From assembly GCA_035286125.1 (NCBI GenBank), contig JAYKIS010000051.1:1-55009 (forward strand): a DNA stretch of 55,009 bases, given 5' to 3'. Numbering within the stretch: the stretch's first letter is position 1; every line of letters starts with the position of its first letter. This DNA is from VGJW01 sp035286125 (GTDB lineage Bacteria > Cyanobacteriota > Sericytochromatia > S15B-MN24 > VGJW01). The position numbers and the translations under genes were made by a program. Below, piece after piece: positions 13,388 to 21,111 of this stretch. Under the pieces are notes generated by a model. The model had not been told where the DNA came from, did not search any database, and saw only the letters and a program-made list of their open reading frames with translations.

Positions 13388-15574
13388 CTAGCCCCGGATG
13401 ATCCGGCCGAGGAAGATATCGGCCGCGAGGGTCACCGTGGCCTCGGGATCGGTTCCAGGGTCCGTCGCAGGGGAAGCGGGCTGGTTCCCCACCTCGCCCT
13501 CGAGCACCGGCCGGGGAGCGGCCTCATCGGGGCCTCCTTGATGCGGGGACCGACCACCATCCTCTTCCTCGGGAGGTGGGCCTTCCGGAAGCGGGGCATA
13601 CCAGGCCTCGTCTTCCAGCGGCCCGGGCTCCGGCGTTGACGGCTGCACGGATGGCGGCGCCGGCGCCTGGCTCGGGGGGGGGGAGGCATGCGCGACGAGC
13701 CCCGGAGGTGGCGACGCTGGAATCGAGGGGAAGCCCGTAGCTGCTCCCGGGGGGGCTGCGGGCCGGGATGAGGCGGCAGGGCGCGCCTGAGGCCCCCGGC
13801 CGCGACCCAGTGCCTGCAACTCCAGGCTGGTGTCGGGACGGAAACTGCCTCGGATGACACCCTCGAGCTCGATGCGCCCCGGCTCACCCTTCTTGTAGGC
13901 GTCGAGTTCCTTGTCGAGTGTCACCACGATCCGATTGGCCGCGGCATCCCAGACCGCCGCATGCAAGGATCCCAGCAGCATCTCGGAGCGCCGGCGCGGC
14001 ATGCCCCGCCGAATCGCATCACCGACGAGGGCCCTGACATCTTCCCCCTGGGGCGCCGGGGTGGCTGGTGGAGCCGCCGCCGCCGCAACCGAGGGCGGCA
14101 GGGCAGGAGGCCTCGCAGGCACCGCCGCGGGGGGAACGACAGGTGCCGGGGTGGCTTGCGCCCGGTCCTGGCGCAGGGCTTCGCCAAACGCCCCGCCTTC
14201 GTCACCCGGGAGCGGGGGGGATGGTAACGAAGGAGCTGCAGACGAGCCGGAGGCGGCACCTGCAACAGGTCCGGGCGGCAGGGGCGTGGCCGGCGTCGGT
14301 TCAGTTGCAGGCGAGGGAGCGACGCCCCCTGAGGCATGGGTCGCACCCAGCGCCGCCAGACGCCGCTCCATGGCCGCAAGGCGGGACTCGAGCGTCGTCA
14401 CGACCGCAGATGGCACGCCCCGATCCTCTCCGGCAGCAGGCGCTGCGCCGGCCAATGGCCGCGTCATCCGCAGCAGGGCGACCTCGAGCCAGACCTGCCA
14501 CTGCGGCGTCCCCCGCATGATGCCGTCCGTCTCGCGCAGGATGGTCAGGTAGGCATCCGTGACGGATTCTGGCGCTCGTGCAGCCTGGGCACGCAGGCGA
14601 GCGACCACGGCGTCACCACGCACCGCGACGTCGAGGGCGTCTCCGGCAACCCGCAGCAGGACAAGGTCCCGGGTCCACGCAAGCAACTCGCGCAGGACGG
14701 CCCTGTGGTCGTGGCCGGCAGCCAGGATCTGCCGTGCGGCATCCATGGCCCCGACCGCATCCCCGTCCAGCAGGCATTCGCCCAAGGCCAACACGGTGTC
14801 CTCGGAGACCAGGCCGAGGGCCTCGGAGACATCACGGGCCGAGAGATGGCGCAAGCCTGCCGCGTCGGGCTCCACGGTCGCGGCGACCTGTTCCAGCAGC
14901 GAGAGGCCGTCGCGCAGGCCGCCATCAGCCCTCCGGGCCAACTCGGCCAACGCTGGGGCATCGGGCACGATGCCCTCGCACGACGCAACGTGCTCCAGCC
15001 TGGCGGTCAGATCCTTGAGGGGGATGCGGCGAAAATCGAAGCGCTGGCAGCGCGACACGACTGTCGGCAGGACCTTGTGGACCTCGGTCGTCGCCAGCAC
15101 GAACGTGCAGTGGGGCGGGGGCTCCTCGAGGGTCTTGAGCAACGCGTTCCACGCCGCATCCGTCAGCATGTGGACCTCATCGATGATGAAGACCTTGGCC
15201 GCACCCTGCAAGGGTGCGAGGCGCGAGCGTTGCTGCAGCTCCTGGATGTTCTCGATGCCGCGGTTGGAGGCGGCGTCGATCTCGATCACGTCGAGGTGGG
15301 CCTTGTCCTCGATGGCCCGGCAAGCGCTGCAGCGGCCGCAGGGGTCCCGGTCCTCGCGCTCCTCGGCAGGCCCGCCCACGCAATTCAGCGCCTTGGCGAG
15401 CAGTCGGGCCGTCGTCGTCTTGCCCGTACCGCGCGGCCCGGTGAAGAGATAGGCATGGGTCAGGCGCCCCTGTCGGATCTCGTTGCGGAGCGTCCTGCTG
15501 ATGGGGTCCTGGCCCTCCAGATCCCCGAAGGTCTGGGGTCGGTACTTGCGATACAGCGCCTCGTGCCTGGCCAT
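13388..15574 (-). CDS. dnaX: DNA polymerase III subunit gamma/tau
   Basis: A 728-residue clamp-loader ATPase. Walker A is GPRGTGKTTTAR (46-57), zinc ligands are C65, C79, C82 and C85, Walker B is FIIDEVHML, and the SRCQRFDF sensor follows. Residues 1-370 are the AAA+ and collar domains. Residues 370-490 and 590-728 are low-complexity Pro/Ala linkers around a small conserved domain (VGDAIRRGMPRRR to YKKGEPGRIELEG). The ATG at 15574 has an extended -10 box TGGTACGAT ending 7 bases upstream, so the message is probably leaderless; an ATG at 15583 lies inside the -10 box. A run of ten C residues occurs in the last linker (see repeat). It is transcribed with mltG. Confidence 0.93.
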   Translation of the reverse strand: MARHEALYRKYRPQTFGDLEGQDPISRTLRNEIRQGRLTHAYLFTGPRGTGKTTTARLLAKALNCVGGPAEEREDRDPCGRCSACRAIEDKAHLDVIEIDAASNRGIENIQELQQRSRLAPLQGAAKVFIIDEVHMLTDAAWNALLKTLEEPPPHCTFVLATTEVHKVLPTVVSRCQRFDFRRIPLKDLTARLEHVASCEGIVPDAPALAELARRADGGLRDGLSLLEQVAATVEPDAAGLRHLSARDVSEALGLVSEDTVLALGECLLDGDAVGAMDAARQILAAGHDHRAVLRELLAWTRDLVLLRVAGDALDVAVRGDAVVARLRAQAARAPESVTDAYLTILRETDGIMRGTPQWQVWLEVALLRMTRPLAGAAPAAGEDRGVPSAVVTTLESRLAAMERRLAALGATHASGGVAPSPATEPTPATPLPPGPVAGAASGSSAAPSLPSPPLPGDEGGAFGEALRQDRAQATPAPVVPPAAVPARPPALPPSVAAAAAPPATPAPQGEDVRALVGDAIRRGMPRRRSEMLLGSLHAAVWDAAANRIVVTLDKELDAYKKGEPGRIELEGVIRGSFRPDTSLELQALGRGRGPQARPAASSRPAAPPGAATGFPSIPASPPPGLVAHASPPPSQAPAPPSVQPSTPEPGPLEDEAWYAPLPEGPPPEEEDGGRSPHQGGPDEAAPRPVLEGEVGNQPASPATDPGTDPEATVTLAADIFLGRIIRG
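13674..13683. repeat. Homopolymer G10 (C10 in dnaX sense) inside the dnaX linker
   Basis: Ten consecutive G on the plus strand, read as C10 in dnaX around codons 631-634 (Pro-rich linker). It is the longest homopolymer I noticed in the window. A slip would replace the last roughly 100 residues. It may instead be a sequencing or assembly-sensitive site. Confidence 0.8.
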
Positions 15575-15581
15575 CGAGTCC

Positions 15582-15587
15582 ATCGTA
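15582..15587 (-). promoter_or_regulatory. Extended -10 box for leaderless dnaX
   Basis: TGGTACGAT; the hexamer TACGAT (15587-15582) is followed by 7 bases and the ATG at 15574. Confidence 0.55.
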
Positions 15588-15659
15588 CCACCCGAGGAAA
15601 TTCACGGAATCTTCCGGAAATCAGCAAGTTCCCGAAGCCAAGGGACGATTAAGCAAGGG

Positions 15660-15665
15660 TAAAAT
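15660..15665 (+). promoter_or_regulatory. -10 box TAAAAT before the carboxypeptidase gene
   Basis: TAAAAT lies about 32 bases before the GTG at 15698, with CCGGAGA as a weak ribosome site in between. The region is divergent from the dnaX promoter. Confidence 0.45.
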
Positions 15666-15697
15666 CGGTTGCACCCCCTGCAGTCCCCGGAGACACC

Positions 15698-16930
15698 GTG
15701 AAGAAATCCTTTGCCGTCGCGCTCGCCATGATGGTTGCCGCCACCGCCGGTTGCGGACAGCCCACTTCCGAGGGCAGGCTGGGTACCCAGGGCACCCGCA
15801 GCGTCCGCTCCTACGCGTCCTTTCAGCAGGGCGAACGCCAGATCGTCCGCATCCGCTTCAAGGACGAGCGCCAGCTCGAAACCCTCTCCAAGCTGGGCCT
15901 GGACCTGTTCGAGAACGTCGACATGCAGGCCGGCACCGTTGATGGCTCGGTGACCGCCCGCGACGAAGCGTCGCTGCGCCAGGCTGGCCTCACGTACCAG
16001 GTCCTGCAGCGCCCCGCGCAGGTCATGGAAGTTGCCGGGTCGTTCATGGCGGGCTACCACACCGTGGACTCGCTCTACGCCGATTACCGCAAGCTGGTCG
16101 CGGCCGCACCGGGGATCGCCCGGATCCAGACATTGGGCAAGTCCCTGCAGGGCAATGACATCATCGTCATCCGCATCACCTCGAAGCCCGAGGCGGATCT
16201 GCCGGGCATCCTGATCGACTCGGGACATCACGCCCGCGAGTTGCCTCCTGTCGAGGTCAGCTTCCGCCTCGTCAGCCACCTGCTTAGCAACTACGGCAAG
16301 GATGAGCGGATCACCCGCCTGATCGATACCCGCGACATCTGGGTGGTACCCGTCGTCAATCCGGACGGCCGCAAGAACGTCGAGTCGGGCGATGCCTGGT
16401 GGCGCAAGAACATGCGACGCAATGCCGACGGGTCGCAGGGCGTGGACATCAACCGCAACTACGACGATCACTGGACCCAAGGCAACAACCGCGGTTCTGC
16501 CGATGACTTCCACGGCACGGCCCCGAACTCCGAGCCCGAGACCCAGGTCATGGCCAAGGTCTTCGACATGAAGAAGTTCAACGTCTCGGTCGACATCCAC
16601 AACTACGGCGGCATGGTCTTGTGGCCCTTCGGCTTCTCCAAGGAAAAGACCAAGGACGAGGTCACGTACCAGAAGCTTGCCGACAAGCTGGCCAAGCCCA
16701 TCCGCTACCGCGCGGGCTCCATCTCGCGGACGCTTTACAACACCTACGGCGACTTCTCGACCTGGCAGTACGTCAAGCACGGCACAATCGCTTTCGGCGT
16801 CGAACTCAACGACTCGGGCTTCAGTGCCCCCTTCCGCGAGGTCGACGAGGACTGGAACGAGTGGCGTGAGAACCTGCTGTACCTGATCGACATCTCGGCT
16901 GACCCGCGGGCCGCCGCCGCCAGGCTGTGA
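15698..16930 (+). CDS. M14 zinc carboxypeptidase, exported lipoprotein
   Basis: A 410-residue carboxypeptidase A-like metallopeptidase. The N-terminus is a signal peptide (MKKSFAVALAMMVAATAGC) with a plausible lipobox Cys at residue 19, so it is probably anchored outside the cytoplasmic membrane. A propeptide-like region covers about 40-110. Zinc ligands are H and E in DSGHHARELPP and the downstream His in VDIHNYGG; NPDGR and NRNYDDHW carry the substrate-binding Arg/Asn; the catalytic Glu is in FGVELNDSG. All key residues are present, so it should be active on protein C-termini or peptides. It starts with GTG at 15698. A strong hairpin at 16972-16997 follows. Confidence 0.9.
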   Translation: MKKSFAVALAMMVAATAGCGQPTSEGRLGTQGTRSVRSYASFQQGERQIVRIRFKDERQLETLSKLGLDLFENVDMQAGTVDGSVTARDEASLRQAGLTYQVLQRPAQVMEVAGSFMAGYHTVDSLYADYRKLVAAAPGIARIQTLGKSLQGNDIIVIRITSKPEADLPGILIDSGHHARELPPVEVSFRLVSHLLSNYGKDERITRLIDTRDIWVVPVVNPDGRKNVESGDAWWRKNMRRNADGSQGVDINRNYDDHWTQGNNRGSADDFHGTAPNSEPETQVMAKVFDMKKFNVSVDIHNYGGMVLWPFGFSKEKTKDEVTYQKLADKLAKPIRYRAGSISRTLYNTYGDFSTWQYVKHGTIAFGVELNDSGFSAPFREVDEDWNEWRENLLYLIDISADPRAAAARL

Positions 16931-16962
16931 GGTAGACCGTCGTCCCCCCGCTGACGGCCCCG

Positions 16963-18231
16963 TTGCCGGAACCCGGCTCCCCCTCGAGGGAGCCGGGCTT
17001 CCTGCTGCTTGCCGCGGCTTGGCTGCTGCCTGTCCTGCCCGCCCTTTCGGCCCTGCTGCTCCTGGGTTCGTCGGGGCTGCTGTGGCTGCGACGGCGCCAA
17101 GTCCCCCTCGGTCCTCATCCCGTGGGCCGGTCCTGGCTGTGGCTGATCGGGGCCACGCTTCTGGCCGTCGCTTGCTCGAGCCATCCGGAGCGCTCGTGGC
17201 TGGCCCTGCCCGTCGCCATCACCTACCTCGCCATCACGTGGGGCGGCGGCCACCTGCTGCGGGTACCGGAGTGGCGCCAGCGTTGGCTTATGGCGCTCTT
17301 CTGGGGCCTCGTGCCGTGGGTTCTCGTCGGCATGGTCATCGTCCTGGGGGGCTGGCATGCCGTCATTCCGCTCGGACCGGGTGAAGTGCGCCTGGGCACC
17401 GAAGATGGTCGGCTCAACTCTGTCTTCTTCCATCCGAATGTGCTCGCGGGCTACCTCCTGCTGGTGGGTCCCTTGGCCACCACGCTCTGGCCACGGCGTC
17501 CGTGGCGGACGGCAGCAGCATTTGCCATACTGGGCCTCGGACTCCTCCTGACCCGATCACGCTCGGCCTGGATTGGCGCGGCAGCCGTCATCCCGGTCCT
17601 GCTCGTTCTGCGCCATGCGCTCGTACCGCCGCTCGAGCGGCAACAGGCCCGCAGGACGACCCTCGTGATCCTCGGGGTGCTCGCCGGCTGCCTGTTGCTC
17701 ACGTTGCCGGTCTGGGCCCCCAGGCTCCACAGCCTGATCGAGCCGGACATCGTCAGCAACGAGGGGCACAAGCTGGTCTGGGCGGCGGCCATCGACATGG
17801 CGCAGGCGCGCCCGTGGACCGGCTGGGGTCCCGGTACGTGGACCCTTATCTACCCCCGGTTTCGCTATCCGGCAGAGTTCGAGCACCTGGTCCATGCCCA
17901 CTCCGTCTACCTGCACCTCGCAGCCGAGTACGGGCTGCCTGTCCTCGTGGCCTTCCTCGCCATGGTCCTGAGCGTGATACGCCGGGCCGTCCAGGTCGTC
18001 CGACAAGGGCCTGACGGAGCCCAGGTCGCGGCGTTGGCCTCGGGCGTCGTGGGTTACCTCGTGATGGGCGTCTTCGAGTTCACGCTCGCCGAGGGACGCA
18101 ACAGCATCCTGTTCTTCAGCGAACTGGGCCTGCTGCTGGCACTGACCCATGCTCCAGCCGAAGGGCGCAGTCCGCCACAGCCAGCCAAGCCGGTCGATGC
18201 GTCACGACCAGCAGTGTCGTCTCACCCTTGA
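16963..18231 (+). CDS. O-antigen ligase-like polytopic membrane protein
   Basis: A 422-residue membrane protein with about ten hydrophobic segments and one large extracytoplasmic loop, matching the Wzy/WaaL (O-antigen ligase, PF04932) layout. Conserved points are GRLNSVFFHPNVLAGYL, LLLTRSRSAWIGA, and the loop motif RPWTGWGPGTW to HAHSVYLHLAAEYGLP, where the HAHS histidine is typical of this family. Such proteins join or polymerise glycans on lipid carriers in the periplasm. The TTG at 16963 is the only upstream start but overlaps a hairpin, so the N-terminus is uncertain. The 3' end overlaps the ABC exporter gene on the opposite strand by 116 bases. Confidence 0.8.
   Translation: MPEPGSPSREPGFLLLAAAWLLPVLPALSALLLLGSSGLLWLRRRQVPLGPHPVGRSWLWLIGATLLAVACSSHPERSWLALPVAITYLAITWGGGHLLRVPEWRQRWLMALFWGLVPWVLVGMVIVLGGWHAVIPLGPGEVRLGTEDGRLNSVFFHPNVLAGYLLLVGPLATTLWPRRPWRTAAAFAILGLGLLLTRSRSAWIGAAAVIPVLLVLRHALVPPLERQQARRTTLVILGVLAGCLLLTLPVWAPRLHSLIEPDIVSNEGHKLVWAAAIDMAQARPWTGWGPGTWTLIYPRFRYPAEFEHLVHAHSVYLHLAAEYGLPVLVAFLAMVLSVIRRAVQVVRQGPDGAQVAALASGVVGYLVMGVFEFTLAEGRNSILFFSELGLLLALTHAPAEGRSPPQPAKPVDASRPAVSSHP
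16972..16997. terminator. Hairpin after the carboxypeptidase gene
   Basis: A 10-base perfect stem (CCCGGCTCCC / GGGAGCCGGG) with a 6-base loop lies about 40 bases after the carboxypeptidase stop. It is followed by a short CTTCCT rather than a T run. It falls within the first codons of the following open frame (TTG at 16963), which makes that start doubtful. Confidence 0.5.
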
Positions 18232-19801
18232 GCGCAGCGACGCGCTGGACGATGTCCTCCTCGAGGGCCTCGTCCACGGCACTGGTCGCCTCGTCGAGGA
18301 CGAGCAGCCGAGGTCGGCGACACAACGCCCGCGCCAGCGCCAGACGCTGCCGCTGACCACCCGATAGCCCCCCGCCACCATCGCCCAGCAGCGTGTCGAG
18401 GCCCTGGGGCAGCATCGCGACGAAGTTCCACGCTCCCGCTCGCTCGAGGGCTTCACGCAAGACCTGATCGGGCAGTTGTCCCGCATCCTCGACCAGATTG
18501 TCGCGCACGGTCCCTTGTCGCATCAGCGGGTCCTGCGGCACCCACGCGAGCTGGCGACGCCACGAGACAGGGTCGAGTTCACGCAGGTCCCGGCCATTGA
18601 CCTCGACGCGCCCGGAAGCCGGCTCACGCAGGCCCAGGAGCAGGGCAAGCAAGGTGCTCTTCCCCGCACCGGAAGGTCCCGTCAGGACAGTCAGTCCACC
18701 CACGGGCACCTCGAGGTCGAAGGGCCCCAGGCCGACGTCTCCCCCCGGATACCGATAGGTCACGGCGCGCAGGGCCAGACGGGTCAGGGGGGCATCCATG
18801 GGGAGGCCACCCACGGGCTCGACCTCGTCCGGCAGGACATGAACCAGCGCCGTCAGGCGTCCGAGTGCGCCGGCCCCCTGCTGCAGGCGTGCCCACGCCT
18901 GCGTCACCTGAAGGACCGGATCGACGCACAACCCGAGCGCAGCGCCGAAGGCCAGCAAGTCACCAAGCGTCAGGCGACCCTCGGCAACCTCCCGCCCTCC
19001 CCACGCCAGGACGGCACAAATCGCGAGCATCTGCACCAGCGCAACAGAAGGCAACTGGAAGGCCTGAACGCGCAGCGCACGCTGCCAGTGCGCCCACTGC
19101 CGGGCGCTCTCGGCACGGAAGGTGTCCAAGGCCCGCTGTTCCTGCCCATGGGCGCGGACGACGGGCATCTGCCGCAGGTGCTCGACCACCCGGGCCGTGA
19201 GCAGGCCGCCCTGATCCTGCGCGGCCACGGACCAACGCCGCAACGCCCGGCTGAACAAGGCAAGCAGGCCCGATACGAGCGGAAGCCCGACGAGGATGCC
19301 GAGGGCCAGGCTCCAGGACGTCCATACCAGCCACGCCAGCGCCCCGCCCAGCACGAGGACACCGGGGCCGAGGTCGGCAAGGGCCTGCCCAAGTGCTTCC
19401 CGGACTACGCCCGCCTCGGCGACAAGGCGTGCGGCCAGGTCGCCCTGCCGCTGGCCGTCAAACCAGGCAAGCCGGCGCCGTTGCAGGCCATCGAAGGCAC
19501 GCAGGCGCAGGTCCTGGGCAGCGCGCAGCGCCGTCTCGGCCGCCACGAGCTGGACGAGCGCGGTCAGCAGGCTGCGTCCGACGAACAGACCGGCCAGGAC
19601 AAGCAGGAAGGACAGGAGCTGGGCGAGCGCTCCGTCCCGGGCCTCCGCCAGGGCGGCGAAGACATCGGTCATGCGGCGCGCCTGCGGCAGCAGGGCCAAC
19701 TGGACGCCTGCCGACGCCATCGTCAGAAGCGCCAGCCCCATCAAGCGAAGGGGATACGGACGCAGGAGGGCCCACCAGGACCCCGTCGTCGCCTCAGGCA
19801 C
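18116..19801 (-). CDS. ABC exporter (permease fused to ATPase)
   Basis: A 561-residue half-transporter of the MsbA/lipid-exporter type. Residues 1-320 hold six membrane helices (the first starts around LMGLALLTMASAG) with the intracellular segment GLQRRRLAWFDGQRQGDLAA. The nucleotide-binding domain has Walker A TGPSGAGKST (near 375), signature LSGGQRQRLALARAL, Walker B LLVLDEATSAVDE and the H-loop His in VVTHRP. I chose the GTG at 19801, whose codon lies just before and overlaps the stop region of the LpxB-like gene. The operon context suggests it moves a glycolipid or glycan intermediate made by the LpxB-like enzyme; this is inference. Confidence 0.85.
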   Translation of the reverse strand: MPEATTGSWWALLRPYPLRLMGLALLTMASAGVQLALLPQARRMTDVFAALAEARDGALAQLLSFLLVLAGLFVGRSLLTALVQLVAAETALRAAQDLRLRAFDGLQRRRLAWFDGQRQGDLAARLVAEAGVVREALGQALADLGPGVLVLGGALAWLVWTSWSLALGILVGLPLVSGLLALFSRALRRWSVAAQDQGGLLTARVVEHLRQMPVVRAHGQEQRALDTFRAESARQWAHWQRALRVQAFQLPSVALVQMLAICAVLAWGGREVAEGRLTLGDLLAFGAALGLCVDPVLQVTQAWARLQQGAGALGRLTALVHVLPDEVEPVGGLPMDAPLTRLALRAVTYRYPGGDVGLGPFDLEVPVGGLTVLTGPSGAGKSTLLALLLGLREPASGRVEVNGRDLRELDPVSWRRQLAWVPQDPLMRQGTVRDNLVEDAGQLPDQVLREALERAGAWNFVAMLPQGLDTLLGDGGGGLSGGQRQRLALARALCRRPRLLVLDEATSAVDEALEEDIVQRVAALKGETTLLVVTHRPAWLAVADCALRLEHGSVPAAGPVR

Positions 19802-21080
19802 CCGGTTCCAGGCCGGGACGCGCGACTTCGCTCTCGACCGGCGCCTGGCCGGTCCAGACGTCCTGCAGGACGTCAGCCACGGCCTGCGCAGCCCCACGGT
19901 AGCCCATGGCCTGCAGGAGCTCGATCCGGATCAGGCGCCGCCGGTTGTGGTCGGCGAGCAGTTCGATAGCCTGAGTCGCCGCCATCTCGGGCGTGACGGC
20001 ACCGACCAGTTCGGGCGTGACCATGCGGCCCATCCGCTGGTTGGGCAGGGCCGTAAACCGGAGATGACGCAGCAGCTGACGAATGGCCATTCGCTTGATG
20101 CGGGGGCCCAGCCACGGCAACTGGCCGATACGTCCCGGCAGGCCTTCGAGGGGAATGTCCTCCGGCCGAAGCAAGGGCAGCACCACCAACTGGGGCACAC
20201 CCAGCACGGCCAACTCGGCCGTGTTGGTCCCCGGGACCGTCAACGCCAGATCATCGACCTGCATACCGTCGAACTGCATCCCGGGCGGCACGATCCGGAT
20301 GCGGGCCCCACCGGGCGTTACCATCAGGGCACCATCCGGGGCCTTGAGGATCCGGGTGGCACGGACGGCCTCGGGTCCGTCGGCCAGCGCCGCCTCGAAC
20401 ATCTCGATCGGCGTGAAGGCCGACTGGTGCAGGATGAACTGGATGGTGCCGTCCACCGCATGCAGCCTGTCGACGACCTCGACCATGAACGGCGTCGCGC
20501 TCTTGACCTTGAAGGGCTTGCTGCCCGGCAACAGACCGACCACGAGCGCCCCCTGGGACAGCCCGAGGCGCTCGCGCGCTGCTGTCGGCGTCATCGTCGG
20601 GGCGACGGAATCCACCATCAGGTTCCCGACGAGCACGAGCTTGCCCGGAGGGACCTTGCGGCCCCGCAGAGCGAGGTAGGGGTTGCGATCCGAAAGCATG
20701 AACCGGGTGACGGCACCGGCCCAGCGCCCGACAGTCTCGGTGTAGACGAGCAGGGGCCAGCCGGTCCGCCGCGCGGCAAGGACGCCGAAGAACTGGTCCC
20801 CGCCCAGGAACAGCACAGCGCCCGAATCGGCCGAACCACGCCTGTCGGGACGGCGTCCCGTCAGCAGGAAACGAAGCGTCTGCGCCGGGGTCCAGACGCC
20901 CAGAGGCATCTGCCACGCCCTGATGGTGGCCTCTTCCTGTCCGGAAGCGTACGGGCAGGGCACGAGCGCGATCGTGACGGAGACGTCGGGAAAGCGTTCG
21001 AGCAAGGCGCCCACGACGGGACGCACCCACGCGGCGAGTTCGCCCGGGGCGTTGGAAATAATCAGGATGTCGCGCGGCAC
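19794..21080 (-). CDS. LpxB-like glycosyltransferase
   Basis: A 428-residue protein with the double-Rossmann look of lipid-A-disaccharide synthase relatives. It begins with a DILIISNAPGELAAWVRPVV strand-loop, which recalls an LpxB-related cyanobacterial family rather than true LpxB. FLGGDQFFGVLAARRTGWPL and LLPGSKPFKVKSATPFM (the GSR-like phosphate loop) are visible, and the C-terminal domain has LTVPGTNTAELAVLGVPQLVV, which matches the nucleotide-sugar site of LpxB/MurG-like enzymes. No lpxA, lpxC or lpxD is nearby, so the acceptor is unknown. The GTG at 21080 follows GGAG; a TACCAT box at 21119-21114 could be an internal promoter. It sits between the MSHEN protein and the exporter. Confidence 0.7.
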   Translation of the reverse strand: MPRDILIISNAPGELAAWVRPVVGALLERFPDVSVTIALVPCPYASGQEEATIRAWQMPLGVWTPAQTLRFLLTGRRPDRRGSADSGAVLFLGGDQFFGVLAARRTGWPLLVYTETVGRWAGAVTRFMLSDRNPYLALRGRKVPPGKLVLVGNLMVDSVAPTMTPTAARERLGLSQGALVVGLLPGSKPFKVKSATPFMVEVVDRLHAVDGTIQFILHQSAFTPIEMFEAALADGPEAVRATRILKAPDGALMVTPGGARIRIVPPGMQFDGMQVDDLALTVPGTNTAELAVLGVPQLVVLPLLRPEDIPLEGLPGRIGQLPWLGPRIKRMAIRQLLRHLRFTALPNQRMGRMVTPELVGAVTPEMAATQAIELLADHNRRRLIRIELLQAMGYRGAAQAVADVLQDVWTGQAPVESEVARPGLEPGA

Positions 21081-21111
21081 AAGTGGGGCTCCATACGGGT
21101 CGGGAGCCGCT

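Noticed and set aside
14336..15652. A 438-codon plus-strand frame opposite dnaX
   Set aside because: Shadow frame: His/Arg/Gln-rich composition typical of antisense G+C-rich DNA, and dnaX on the other strand is unambiguous.
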